From NCBI RefSeq assembly GCF_026913015.1, contig NZ_JAPTYD010000005.1:62001-126000 (forward strand): a stretch of DNA of 64,000 bases, given 5' to 3'. Of the stretch, positions 44,980 through 54,883 are shown piece after piece; position 1 is the first letter of the stretch, and each line of letters begins with the position of its first letter. The translations under genes and the position numbers were made by a program. The stretch is from Paracoccus benzoatiresistens (GTDB lineage Bacteria; Pseudomonadota; Alphaproteobacteria; Rhodobacterales; Rhodobacteraceae). The notes below the pieces were generated by a model. The model ran no database searches, was not told the DNA's origin, and was given only the letters and a program-made list of their open reading frames with translations.

Positions 44980-45164
44980 GCCGTTCTCCTTCGTCTTATC
45001 AAGGATGAAACAGTCGCGTGGTCGGCTGGTTGCAGGCCGCCCGCCTGCGTAAACATTTGTTCTGCGCCGGAACCCGGGCAGCATCAGGGCGCTGTTCCGC
45101 CTTTGTTTCCATCTTCCGGTCGGTTAGGATGGATCCGGCTGGCGACGCGCGGGATGGAAGCCTC

Positions 45165-46283
45165 ATGGAGGAAGGACGGGACGGGGAAGATCGCGCGGCA
45201 GGGGCGTCCTTGCGCAAGATCATCCACGTGGACATGGACGCCTTCTATGCGTCGGTCGAGCAGCGCGACAATCCCGACCTGCGCGGCAAGCCGGTCGCAG
45301 TTGGCGGATCGGCCGCCCGCGGCGTCGTCGCCGCCGCCAGCTACGAGGCGCGCGTCTTCGGGGTCCGGTCCGCCATGCCCTCGGTCACGGCGAAACGGCG
45401 CTGCCCCGACCTGATCTTCGTCAAGCCCCGGTTCGACGTGTATCGCGCCGTATCCGCCCAGATCCGCGAGGTCTTTGCCGAACATACCGACCTGATCGAG
45501 CCCTTGTCCCTGGACGAGGCCTATCTGGACGTCACGCGGAACAAGCAGGATATCCCGGTCGCCACCACCATCGCGCTGATGATCCGCGACCGGATCCGGC
45601 AGGTGACGGGGCTGAACGCCTCGGCCGGGATTTCCTACAACAAGTTCCTGGCAAAGCTGGCCAGCGATCTGAACAAGCCCAATGGCCAGGCGGTGATCAC
45701 CCCGGCGCGGGGACCCGCCTTCGTGGCCGAGCTGCCGGTCAGCAGGTTCCACGGCATCGGCCCCGCCACCGCCGCCAGGATGGAACGGCTGGGCATCGTC
45801 ACCGGGGCCGATCTGCGCGCCCGCTCGCCCGAGTTCCTGCGCCATCATTTCGGCAAGGCGGGATCGTGGTATTACCGCATCGCGCGCGGCATCGACCACC
45901 GCCCGGTCGAGCCGCACCGCATCCGCAAGTCGGTGGGCGCCGAGGACACCTTTTCCACCGACATCCACGACTTCGACGAGGCTCGGCGCGAGATCGCGCC
46001 CCTGGCCGCAAAGGTCTGGCGCCATTGCGAAGGCAGGCAGCTGACCGGTCGCACGGTCACGCTGAAGGTGAAATACGCAGATTTCCAGCAGATCACCCGA
46101 AGCAGGACCCTGGCGGCGCCGGTGCATGGCGCCAGCGACCTGGAGGCCATTGCCGTGGGACTGTTGCAGCCGCTGTTCCCGGTGGACAAGGGCGTGCGCC
46201 TGCTGGGCGTCACCCTGTCCTCGCTGGAATCCGGGGACGAGGCCGAGGCGCGCCAGCTTTCCCTGGGCCTGCCGGGGCTGTGA
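45165..46283 (+). CDS. dinB: DNA polymerase IV DinB (Y family)
   Basis: This is a translesion polymerase. The roughly 372-residue product has the catalytic carboxylates in HVDMDAFYASVE (Asp23, Asp25) and PLSLDEAYLDVT (Asp117, Glu118), the helix-hairpin-helix FHGIGPATAARM, and the little-finger domain. It ends in QLSLGLPGL, a beta-clamp-binding-like tail. The start is uncertain: ATG 45165 has GGAAG upstream, ATG 45129 would add 12 residues. Confidence 0.93.
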   Translation: MEEGRDGEDRAAGASLRKIIHVDMDAFYASVEQRDNPDLRGKPVAVGGSAARGVVAAASYEARVFGVRSAMPSVTAKRRCPDLIFVKPRFDVYRAVSAQIREVFAEHTDLIEPLSLDEAYLDVTRNKQDIPVATTIALMIRDRIRQVTGLNASAGISYNKFLAKLASDLNKPNGQAVITPARGPAFVAELPVSRFHGIGPATAARMERLGIVTGADLRARSPEFLRHHFGKAGSWYYRIARGIDHRPVEPHRIRKSVGAEDTFSTDIHDFDEARREIAPLAAKVWRHCEGRQLTGRTVTLKVKYADFQQITRSRTLAAPVHGASDLEAIAVGLLQPLFPVDKGVRLLGVTLSSLESGDEAEARQLSLGLPGL

Positions 46284-46292
46284 AAGGCAGGG

Positions 46293-46742
46293 TCATTCGC
46301 CCGCTTCTGCCACCAGGCTGGCGATCCGGCGCAGGGCCAGGCGATATCCTTCTGTCCCGCAGCCGGCGATCACGCCATCGGCGCGCAGGCTGACATAGGA
46401 ATGGTGGCGAAAGCTTTCGCGCTTGTGGACGTTCGAGATATGGACTTCGATCACCGGTCCGTCGAAGGCATTCAGCGCGTCCAGGATCGCCACCGAGGTA
46501 TGGGTGAAGGCGGCGGGATTGATGACGATGCCCGCACCATCCTCGCGCGCCTGGTGGATCCAGTCGATGATCTGGCCTTCGGTGTTCGACTGCAGGAAAC
46601 GCGTCCGCACGCCCAGTTCGGCCGCCAACGCCACGCAGTCGCGTTCCACATCGGCCAGGGTTTCGTGGCCATAGATATGGGGCTGGCGCTTGCCCAGAAG
46701 GTTCAGGTTGGGACCGTTGAGGATATAGACAAGCGTGGGCAT
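46293..46742 (-). CDS. aroQ: 3-dehydroquinate dehydratase, type II
   Basis: AroQ performs the third step of the shikimate pathway. The 149-residue product begins [20 protein letters not shown], containing the catalytic Tyr24 and Arg19, then [32 protein letters not shown] and [17 protein letters not shown], all family hallmarks. The ATG at 46742 follows AAGGA. It is convergent with dinB, nine bases apart. Confidence 0.96.
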   Translation of the reverse strand: MPTLVYILNGPNLNLLGKRQPHIYGHETLADVERDCVALAAELGVRTRFLQSNTEGQIIDWIHQAREDGAGIVINPAAFTHTSVAILDALNAFDGPVIEVHISNVHKRESFRHHSYVSLRADGVIAGCGTEGYRLALRRIASLVAEAGE

Positions 46743-46880
46743 GAACAGGGTCCTTGAGCGGTGGCGATGAATGCTTAAAGCGTAATTCCCTCGGGCGGTG
46801 AAGGCCGGTTCGATGCCGGCCAAGGTGTCGCGCCCGATGGTTGCCGGGATTGATAAAAGGCAATGGTGCGGGGCGATGAT

Positions 46881-46905
46881 GGAACGGACCCGCCCGGGGA
46901 TTGTT
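46881..46905 (+). promoter_or_regulatory. EcfG-like promoter candidate upstream of the DUF892 gene
   Basis: GGAAC (46881-46885) and TGTT (46902-46905) are separated by 16 bases, one mismatch from the general-stress consensus. The start codon lies 60 bases downstream. DUF892 genes are frequent members of such regulons. Confidence 0.45.
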
Positions 46906-46965
46906 AGAAAGGCGTCCCGCGCCGCAACCGAAGGCGGCGCATCGCAAGAAGCAAGGAGCTTTCCC

Positions 46966-47469
46966 ATGGCCGACAAGACGCTGGAGACGCTGTTTCACGA
47001 AACGCTGAAGGACATCTATTACGCCGAACGCAAGATCCTGGGATCGCTGCGCAAGATGGCGCGCGCCGCGCAAAGCGAGGATCTGAAGGCCGCGTTCAAG
47101 GCCCATGAGGAAGAAACCCAGGGCCAGGTCGAGCGTCTGGCGCAGGTGTTCGAACTGATCGGCAAGCGTCCTCGGGGCAAGACCTGCGACGCCATCGAGG
47201 GCATCATCGCCGAAGCCGAGGATGTCGCCGAGGAATTCAAGGGCAGCCCGGCGCTGGACGCGGGTCTTCTGGCCGCCGCTCAGGCGGTGGAGCATTACGA
47301 GATCACCCGCTACGGGACGCTGAAGGCTTGGGCCCAGATCCTTGGCATGGACGAGGCGGTCTCGCTGCTGGACCAGACCCTGCAGGAAGAATCGGCGACC
47401 GACGAGAAGCTGACCGGCCTTGCCGAAGCCGTCATCAACGCCGCCGCCGCCGAACGGGCCGCGGCCTGA
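46966..47469 (+). CDS. Ferritin-like DUF892 protein (YciE/YciF type)
   Basis: The 167-residue helical-bundle protein begins [20 protein letters not shown], the DUF892 signature. Glu and His residues placed as in diiron ferritin-like bundles follow ([47 protein letters not shown]). The family is stress-induced; biochemical activity is unproven. AAGGAG lies 7 bases before the ATG at 46966. A hairpin terminator follows. Confidence 0.9.
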   Translation: MADKTLETLFHETLKDIYYAERKILGSLRKMARAAQSEDLKAAFKAHEEETQGQVERLAQVFELIGKRPRGKTCDAIEGIIAEAEDVAEEFKGSPALDAGLLAAAQAVEHYEITRYGTLKAWAQILGMDEAVSLLDQTLQEESATDEKLTGLAEAVINAAAAERAAA

Positions 47470-47505
47470 ACCATCCAGGGCCCGCGCCAGTCGCAGGCCT
47501 TGCCC

Positions 47506-47528
47506 CTTGCGCCGCTGGGCGGCGCAGG
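47506..47528. terminator. Hairpin between convergent DUF892 and glycosyltransferase genes
   Basis: GCGCCGC-TGG-GCGGCGC (47509-47525) is perfect and extends outward by CCT/AGG across one bulged T. Downstream ATCTTTGT gives a modest T-rich stretch on the plus strand. Confidence 0.6.
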
Positions 47529-47548
47529 AACGCCATCTTTGTCGCCTG

Positions 47549-48643
47549 TTAAAGGACGAACTGCGGCGATCCGTCCTGATCGCCGGAAGTTCGACGGCAT
47601 CGGGCGCGATCCAGGATTGCGCCGGCCACGATCGCCGTATGATCCCAGCCCCGAAGATCGCCTCCCGAAGCTGCGGCGGCACGGGCCATCCGGTCGCGCA
47701 GCATGTTGTCCTCCAGCACCAATCGCAGGGCCGCCGCAAAGGCCGCCGCGTCGTCGGGCGGCACGAGAAGGCCTGCCGTGGCGGGCACGGTGTCGGGGAC
47801 CGCGCCCGTGTTGCAGCTGACGATCGGCAGGCCGTGGACCAGAGCCTCGTCGAAGACCAAGCCGTAACCCTCGTATCGGGTGGCAAGCGCGAAAATGGTG
47901 GCCTGGGCATAAAGCCGGTCCAGCACGTCCTGCGCGACCCGTCCGGCCAGTGTGATGCGGGCGGCGGCGGAGCTTTCTGCAACCTGCCGGGCCAGGGCAT
48001 CGGCGCAGGCGGCGTCCCAGGGATTGCCGACGATGACCGCATCCCACGCCAGATCCGGCAGGCGCGAAAGCGCATCGACCAGGATGTCGTGGCCCTTGCG
48101 GGGGTGCAGGATGCCCACGGACAGGATCAGGGGCGGCGATGCCGGTGCAGGGGGCAGGCGCGGGCGATCAACCCCCGGCCGGGCAATGGTGATGCGCTCG
48201 GGCGGGACATCGTAGCGCTCGATCAGGATCCGCCGGGTGTGCGGGCTTGGCACAAGGACGTGCCGGGCCAGCCGCAGGTTGTCGTATTCGGTCCGGAACA
48301 GATGATCGCGTCGCGCCGCGTCCAGGCCGCTTTCCAGGGACAGCGGGTGATGGACCATCGCCACGATGGGCGCCCGGACCTGCGCCAGGCCCGCCGTGTC
48401 GATGGCGCCGAAAACCAGCCCGTCCAGGATCAGCGGCCGGTCGGGCGGCACGGCCGCCAGCGCGGCAAGGGCTGCCTTCATCTCCTCGGGGGAAGGGTCG
48501 GGAAAGCTGGCCGGCAGTTCCAGGTGCAGCATGTCGTGGCCGATCCGGCGCAACCCCTCCAGCAGGCGGCGTTCATAGATATAGCCGCCGGTCAGGGTGG
48601 CGATGTCGCCCGGGATGGCGAAGGCGGCGGGGCAGGGGCTCAC
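47549..48643 (-). CDS. GT4-type glycosyltransferase
   Basis: The 364-residue protein has a GT-B fold pattern: N-terminal IPGDIATLTGGYIYERRLL, linker VLVPSPHTRRIL, then ILSVGILHPRKGHDIL, and the C-terminal EX7E-type block RYEGYGLVFDEALVHGLPIVS characteristic of GT4. Donor and acceptor are unknown. It starts with GTG in a GTGA overlap with the permease gene upstream, so it is translationally coupled to a transporter, an unusual partnership. Confidence 0.87.
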   Translation of the reverse strand: MSPCPAAFAIPGDIATLTGGYIYERRLLEGLRRIGHDMLHLELPASFPDPSPEEMKAALAALAAVPPDRPLILDGLVFGAIDTAGLAQVRAPIVAMVHHPLSLESGLDAARRDHLFRTEYDNLRLARHVLVPSPHTRRILIERYDVPPERITIARPGVDRPRLPPAPASPPLILSVGILHPRKGHDILVDALSRLPDLAWDAVIVGNPWDAACADALARQVAESSAAARITLAGRVAQDVLDRLYAQATIFALATRYEGYGLVFDEALVHGLPIVSCNTGAVPDTVPATAGLLVPPDDAAAFAAALRLVLEDNMLRDRMARAAAASGGDLRGWDHTAIVAGAILDRARCRRTSGDQDGSPQFVL

Positions 48644-50183
48644 CGGTCCACCTGCTCGGGGGCGAAGACGCGCAGCACGCGGCGTTCGATCCAGGCGACG
48701 CCGCCGTAGCACAGGGCCGAGGCCATCGTGACCAGCACCACCGTCAGCCACAGCATGGTGTAGTCCGACACCGATGCCGACAACACCATCAGGTTGCCAA
48801 GCCCGCGTCCGGTCGCCAGCCACTCGGCCACGGTGGCCGCCAGGATCGCGGCGGGCACGCCCATCCTGGCCGAGGCGAAGAAGGCGGGCAGCATCGCCGG
48901 GATGCGGACATGGACCAGTTGCTTCAGGGGCCCGGCGGCATAGCCGCGCAGGATGTCCAGGATCTGGCCGGGCGCCTGCCCCAGCCCGTGCTGGCAGGCG
49001 ACAAAGGTCGGGAAGAACACCATCAGCGCGACCAGCGCGATGGTGCCCGGCGCGCCCCGACCCAGCAGCAGCACGACCAGGGGCGCGGTGGTCACGATGG
49101 GCACCGACCGCAGCGCGATTGCAAGCGGCGTCACCAGGCCGGACAGGACCGGCGCCAGAAACAACAGCACGGCAAGCGCCGCGCCAAGCGCGAGCCCGGC
49201 CAGATAGCCCGGCAGGACAAGCGCCGCCGTCTGCGCGGCCGCCTGCAGCAGCGCCTGCCGGGTGGCGGCGGCATCGGGCGCGGACGTCAGCGCCGCCAGC
49301 AGATCGGGCGGGCGCCTGGCGAAGAAGGGGTTCAGGTGCAGCGCCTCGGTCCCGCCCCACCACAGCGCCAGCACCGCTAAGACCAGCACCGTGGCGCTGC
49401 CGATGCGGCTGGCCGCCGATCCCCGCGACAGGCGGGGCGGGGCCAGGATCACGGGCGGGCGTTCCAGCCTGAACCGGCGGCCGAGGGCGCCGACAGCCAG
49501 ATAGGCCGCGATCGAGACGCCCGCCGCGACGATGGCCACGGACCACAAGGCGGGCACATCCAGGTCGCGGGTAAAGCGGATCGTCAGCACGCCCAGGCCA
49601 CGCTCGGCCCCCGTGAACTCGCCCACCATGGCGCCGAGGAAGGCGGCGGGGGCCGCGATCTGCAACCCCGCCAGCAGATAGGGCAGCGAGGCCCGGGCGC
49701 GGACATGGACCAGCGCGGCCAGCCGCCCCCGGCCATAGCTTGCGACCAGGTCGAACCAGACCGAAGGCGCGGCCCGCAGCCCCGCCAGCAGCGGGATCAG
49801 CGTGGTGTAATAGACCGCCAGCGCCGCCAGCGTGATCTGCGGGCCATTGCCCGGACCCATCATCACGCGCAGGATCGGGCCGGTGGCGACCAGAGGCAGG
49901 CAGAAGACCACCAGGGCAAGCCCGGTCAGCAGCCCCAGGGCCCGCGGCCACAGCATTCCCGCGACGGCGATCAGGACGGCGGCCAGGTTGCCCGCCAGAA
50001 ATCCCCATGCGGCATTCGTCAGGGTGACGGACAGCGCGCGGGTGATCAGTCCCGGATTGTCGGCCAGCCAGGCCAGCACCGCCATCGGACCGGCCAGCAC
50101 GAACTGCCCCGCCGCCACCGCCGCGGCCAGTTGCCACATGGCCAGCAGCAGGACCGCCGGTCCCGCCCGACGCACAAGCGTCG

Positions 50184-50187
<4 letters not shown>
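48640..50187 (-). CDS. ABC transporter permease with two fused transmembrane domains
   Basis: The 515-residue protein contains two complete BPD-type permease domains in tandem. Each has its own EAA-type coupling loop: ASYGRGRLAALVHVRARASLP at about 165-185 in the first half and GYAAGPLKQLVHVRIPAMLP at about 420-440 in the second. A hydrophilic linker near residue 250 joins them. Permeases of the SsuC/TauC/ThiX class are normally about 260 residues and homodimerise, so this is a fused heterodimer. The ATG at 50187 overlaps the ATPase stop. Confidence 0.88.
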
Positions 50188-50964
<777 letters not shown>

Positions 50965-50975
<11 letters not shown>

Positions 50976-52011
50976 GGACGTCTTCAAGGATGGAGCGGTC
51001 CCACAGGTCGGGCGTCACCGTCCGGCCCAGAAGGGACAGGGTCCGGATGTTTTCCTGCACGCCCTCGTCCGTCCACCAGCCGAAGCCATGTGCGTCGGTC
51101 AGGCCGGAAAACATCAGCGGCACCTGCCGTTCCGCCTGAAGCCGCTGCGTCGCCGGATCCAGCCCGGCGTCGGGGAACATCTCGACCGTCAGATCCGCCG
51201 CAGCATCGGTGTCGGCCCGATAGGCGTTCCAGCCCCGGCCCTCGCCCGCCATCAGCGCGACCAGGTCCTTGCGGCGGTTGGTCAGGCTGTCGGTGGTCGC
51301 GATATAGGTCTGCGAATGAAGCGCATAGCCGTGATCGGCCATCAGCATGGTCCGCGCGGCAATCCCCCGCATCGCCATGGCGACGGGCAGGTCGGTTTCC
51401 CAGCACAGCAGGCCATCCACCTCGCCCGCCATCAGGGGTTGGGCGGAATACTGGGTCGGCACGATCCGGATAGCGGCGAAATCGACATCGTTCAGGCGGC
51501 ACAGGGCCTGCAGCACGGGCGTGTTCGCGACCGCCATGCCGATGCGCTTGCCGGGCAGGTCGGCGGGCGTGTCGATCGGATTGTCAGGCAGAGAGGCGAT
51601 GACAAAGGGGTTCTTCTGCATGGCCACGCCGATGATCCGAAAAGGGGCCCCCTGTGCGACCGCTGCGGCAGCATAGTCGGCGGCCGAGATCCCGACCAGC
51701 GCATTGCCCGCAACCACCGGGGGCTCCACCGGGGCGTTCGGGCCGCCTTGCAGCAGCGAGACCTCCAGCCCCGCATCCCGCCACCAGCCGTTCCGCAGGG
51801 CGATATAGCTGCCGGCGAACTGGACCGAGTGCAGCCAGGACAGTTGCAGGCCCACCGGCGTTTGCGCCCAGGCGGCGCGACCGCGACATACCGTGGCGCC
51901 CGCCGCGACGCCCGCAAGCCCCGCGATGACACCGCGCCGGGTCAGCGCAGCGGCGGCCCCCGGCGTGGCGGGCGGCACAATCAGGCGGGCGGGGTTCTGG
52001 TGGCCGGACAT
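50965..52011 (-). CDS. THI5/NMT1-like ABC substrate-binding protein with Tat-type signal
   Basis: The 348-residue product has a twin-arginine-like leader (TRRGVIAGLAGVAAG, cleavage near AAWA) and an NMT1/THI5-type domain beginning VGLQLSWLHSVQFAGSYIA, with KRIGMAVANTPVLQAL and the GWWTDEGVQ motif late in the protein. Relatives bind thiamine-pyrimidine precursors, alkanesulfonates or similar. No thiamine riboswitch lies upstream, so the ligand is open. The ATG at 52011 has no ribosome site and may be leaderless. Confidence 0.86.
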
Positions 52012-52017
52012 GGACAA

Positions 52018-52045
52018 AGCCTAGGCCGGGCGCGGAATGCGTCAA
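52018..52045 (-). promoter_or_regulatory. Candidate promoter giving a leaderless mRNA for the THI5-like operon
   Basis: On the minus strand TTGACG (52045-52040) and TAGGCT (52023-52018) are separated by 16 bases. The expected start point falls at or next to the ATG at 52011, matching the lack of a ribosome-binding sequence. Confidence 0.35.
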
Positions 52046-52112
52046 GCGGGATTTGCGCCTCTGTTCAGATCGTTGCCCTTTCGTTACCATCACGAAAGAG
52101 GGAGCCCCCGCG

Positions 52113-52658
52113 ATGCCAGACCGTTTGCCAGGTTACCGCCCGCCCGCCCGATGGCTGCACTGGATCGTGGCCGTTGCCGTGCTGATGATGATCCCGGCGG
52201 GGCTGGTGATGACGCAGGAAGGGCTGCCAAGGCCCGTTCAGGACACGCTGTTCATCTTTCACAAGAACCTGGGCACGCTGCTGATCCTGGTCATCCTGGT
52301 GCGGGTGATCTATCGCCTGACGCATCGCCCGCCGCCCTTGCCGGACAGCGTCCCGCCCTGGCAGCGGCGGGCCGCGGCGGTGTCGCATGGCATGCTTTAT
52401 GCCCTGCTGGTCATCATGCCGATCAGCGGCTTTGTCCGCGTCCGCGCCGGCGGCTACCCGATCGAGCTTCTGGACCGCCTGGGCTTCGGGCCCTTGATAG
52501 GCAAGTCCGAGCGTCTGGCGGACGCGGCCTCGGCCCTTCACGCCGCTGCGGCCTTTCTGCTGATCGCCGTGCTGGCGGTCCATGTCGCGGCCGCGCTGCA
52601 GCACGCGCTTATCCGTCGGGATGGTGTGTGGTCGCGGATGTGGCCGGGGCGCGGCTGA
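52113..52658 (+). CDS. Cytochrome b561-type membrane haem protein
   Basis: The 181-residue, four-helix protein has histidines placed as haem ligands in each segment (RWLHWIVAV, IFHKNLGTL, SHGMLYALL, LHAAAAFLLIAVLAVHVAAA). The bacterial b561 family (YodB/CybB) passes electrons, for instance from quinol to superoxide. The ATG at 52113 follows AGAGGGA. Its 3' end overlaps idi2 by 50 bases in the opposite direction. Confidence 0.9.
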   Translation: MPDRLPGYRPPARWLHWIVAVAVLMMIPAGLVMTQEGLPRPVQDTLFIFHKNLGTLLILVILVRVIYRLTHRPPPLPDSVPPWQRRAAAVSHGMLYALLVIMPISGFVRVRAGGYPIELLDRLGFGPLIGKSERLADAASALHAAAAFLLIAVLAVHVAAALQHALIRRDGVWSRMWPGRG

Positions 52659-53712
52659 TCACGGCCGCGCGGCGCAGGGCCGCAAGATCGGCGCTGCCGG
52701 TGCAGAAGCAGGCGGTGCGCAACTGTTGCAGGACCACGTCCAGCTGCCGCTCCAGCGCCTCGGGACCGTCAAGCGCCGCGGCCAGGACCGCCCCCGCCAG
52801 CGACACGAGATCCGCGCCCAGCCGGATGGCTCGGGCGGCATCAAGGCCCGTGACGATGCCGCCCGAGCCGATGATCGTGGCCTGCGGCGCGGCCTGCCGC
52901 GCGCCCCTGATGGCTTGCGCCGTCGGGATCCCCCAGCCGGCAAAGCAGGCGGCGACCTGCGCCGCGGCGCGGTCGGGCGCGCGCGCGGCCTCGACCCGCG
53001 CCCAGTCGGTCCCTCCTGCGCCCGCGACATCGAAGATCGTCACGCCCTCGGCACTCAAGCGGGCGACGACGCTGGCGGACAGGCCCGCGCCGACTTCCTT
53101 CACCACGACCGGCACGGGCAGGTCGCGGGCCAGGTCGCCGATCCTGGCGGCAAGGCCCCGCCAGTCGCGGTCGCCTTCGGGCTGCACGGCCTCTTGCAAG
53201 GGGTTCAGGTGCAGGATCAGGGCACTGGCGCCTATGGACTCGATGGCGCGCAGGGCCTGGTCGCGGCCAAAGCCGCGGTTCAGCTGCGCCGCGCCGAAAT
53301 TGGCCAGGATCGGGATGTCGGGGGCAAGCTGCCGCAAGGTGCGGTCCAGCCCGGCGGCCCCGCCGCCTTCGATCATCACGCGCTGCGATCCCACGGCCAG
53401 CGGCAGGCGCAGCTTCTGGCAGACCTGCGCCAGGGCGCGGTTGATCGCCCCCGCGCGGCTTGGCCCCCCCGTCATCGAGCCGATCATCACCGGCGCGCTG
53501 ATCCGATGTCCTAGAAAATCGGTGGACAAATCGATGTGGTGCCATGAAACTTCGGGTAGAGCGACGTGTTCGAACAGGACCGCCTCCAACCCGGTTGTAA
53601 CCGTCGGGCCTGCCTGCCCGGCAAGCACGACATCAAGATGCTGATCTTTGCGCGAGGAAAGCTTGACACCGGAAGCATCGTCTTTTCCAAGCGGGGGATC
53701 GGGTTGGATCAT
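52609..53712 (-). CDS. fni: Isopentenyl-diphosphate delta-isomerase, type 2 (FMN-dependent)
   Basis: The enzyme interconverts IPP and DMAPP using reduced FMN, feeding CrtE. The 367-residue TIM-barrel product has RKDQHLD near the start, PVMIGSMTGG, LAVGSQRVM, ILANFGAAQLNRG, HLNPLQEAVQPEGD and SGGIVTGLDAARAIRLGAD, the family's substrate- and FMN-binding blocks. It diverges from crtE across only 69 bases, so both probably share control. In some Paracoccus a type 2 enzyme sits in a mevalonate operon instead. Confidence 0.95.
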   Translation of the reverse strand: MIQPDPPLGKDDASGVKLSSRKDQHLDVVLAGQAGPTVTTGLEAVLFEHVALPEVSWHHIDLSTDFLGHRISAPVMIGSMTGGPSRAGAINRALAQVCQKLRLPLAVGSQRVMIEGGGAAGLDRTLRQLAPDIPILANFGAAQLNRGFGRDQALRAIESIGASALILHLNPLQEAVQPEGDRDWRGLAARIGDLARDLPVPVVVKEVGAGLSASVVARLSAEGVTIFDVAGAGGTDWARVEAARAPDRAAAQVAACFAGWGIPTAQAIRGARQAAPQATIIGSGGIVTGLDAARAIRLGADLVSLAGAVLAAALDGPEALERQLDVVLQQLRTACFCTGSADLAALRRAAVISRAPATSATTHHPDG

Positions 53713-53781
53713 CTGCGGCAGCCCTTATCGTTTCGCGTTGTCCCTGTTGGGCCTCAGCGCCAGCCCTGAAGGACTAGTTTC

Positions 53782-54741
53782 ATGCACCAGAGCGCAATAG
53801 ACAAGGCGAAGGCAGCGGCCTGGCATCCCGATGCGCAGGCGGGCTTCGCGCGCCAGCTTGACCTGCGGATCGCCCACCACCTGTCGCAGCTTTCCCCAGC
53901 CCCCGCCCGCCTGGTCGAGGCCGCGCGCGACGCCATGTCCAGCGGCAAGCGGCTGCGGCCCTATCTGCTGCATCTGGTGGCGGGCGATGCCGCCGACGGG
54001 GAGGCCGTCTTGGACATGGCCGTTGCGCTGGAGATGGTGCATACCGCGTCCCTGATCGTGGACGACCTGCCCTCGATGGACAATGCCACGCTGCGCCGGG
54101 GCAGGCCCACCACCCACGCCCGGTTCGGCGAGGCGACGGCGATCCTGACGGCCATCGGGCTGCTGAACCACGCGATCTCGATCGCGAACGGCCTGGAGGG
54201 AATGGACGATGGCCAGCGGGGGGCCCTGGTTTCCATCCTGTCCGGCGTGATGGGATGGCAGGGGCTGGTCGCCGGGCAGGAGCTGGATCTGAACGGCTTT
54301 TCGGACGAAGACGACGCGTCAGGCGACGCGCTTGGCCGGGTAACCCGAATCAACGCGCTGAAGACCGGCGCGCTGCTTTGTGCCGCCGTCGAGGCCGGTG
54401 CGATCCTGGCCGGGTGTACGGATGACAAGCGCAGCCTGCTGCGCCGCTTTGGCGAGGATCTGGGCCAAGCCTTCCAGATCGCCGACGACCTGATCGACCT
54501 GCTGTCCGACAGCGCCACCGCGGGCAAGGATTGCGGGCAGGACATCGGCAAGGAAACCTATCTGGCGGTCTATGGCGCCGACGAGGCGCTGCGCCGCTGC
54601 CGGGCGCTTCTGGCCTCGGCGGACGAGGCCCTTGTCAGCGCCGGGCTGACGCCCGATCCGTTCCGCAGCATGATCGACGCGATCTTCGCGCCGATGCTGG
54701 ACCGGGTGCCGCAGGCCGTGCAAAAGGCCGGCGTCGCGTGA
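53782..54741 (+). CDS. crtE: Geranylgeranyl diphosphate synthase CrtE
   Basis: CrtE condenses IPP with allylic diphosphates to GGPP, the C20 carotenoid precursor. The 319-residue helical protein has GKRLRPYLLHL, the first aspartate-rich motif DDLPSMD (94-100), and the second DDLID (235-239), with GKE(T) near the C-terminus. GAAGGA lies 8 bases before the ATG. It is divergent from idi2 and convergent with crtB. A plain FPP synthase is less likely given the carotenoid context. Confidence 0.93.
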   Translation: MHQSAIDKAKAAAWHPDAQAGFARQLDLRIAHHLSQLSPAPARLVEAARDAMSSGKRLRPYLLHLVAGDAADGEAVLDMAVALEMVHTASLIVDDLPSMDNATLRRGRPTTHARFGEATAILTAIGLLNHAISIANGLEGMDDGQRGALVSILSGVMGWQGLVAGQELDLNGFSDEDDASGDALGRVTRINALKTGALLCAAVEAGAILAGCTDDKRSLLRRFGEDLGQAFQIADDLIDLLSDSATAGKDCGQDIGKETYLAVYGADEALRRCRALLASADEALVSAGLTPDPFRSMIDAIFAPMLDRVPQAVQKAGVA

Positions 54742-54883
54742 TGACCTGCCGCGTGCCCCGCTGATCACCGTCCCCACCGTTGCCGCGACGGAGGGGGTGG
54801 CCTGCCGGACGCATGAAGACATCCATGCGCCGCCGGAGCCAAGGCCGGTCAAGGAACTGGCCCGCAACCGCAGGGTGCAGGCG

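Noticed and set aside
45059..45073. LexA-type box upstream of dinB (GTTC-N7-GAAC)
   Set aside because: The alphaproteobacterial box is the direct repeat GTTC-N7-GTTC; here the second half is inverted and about 90 bases from the start codon. Kept only as a note.
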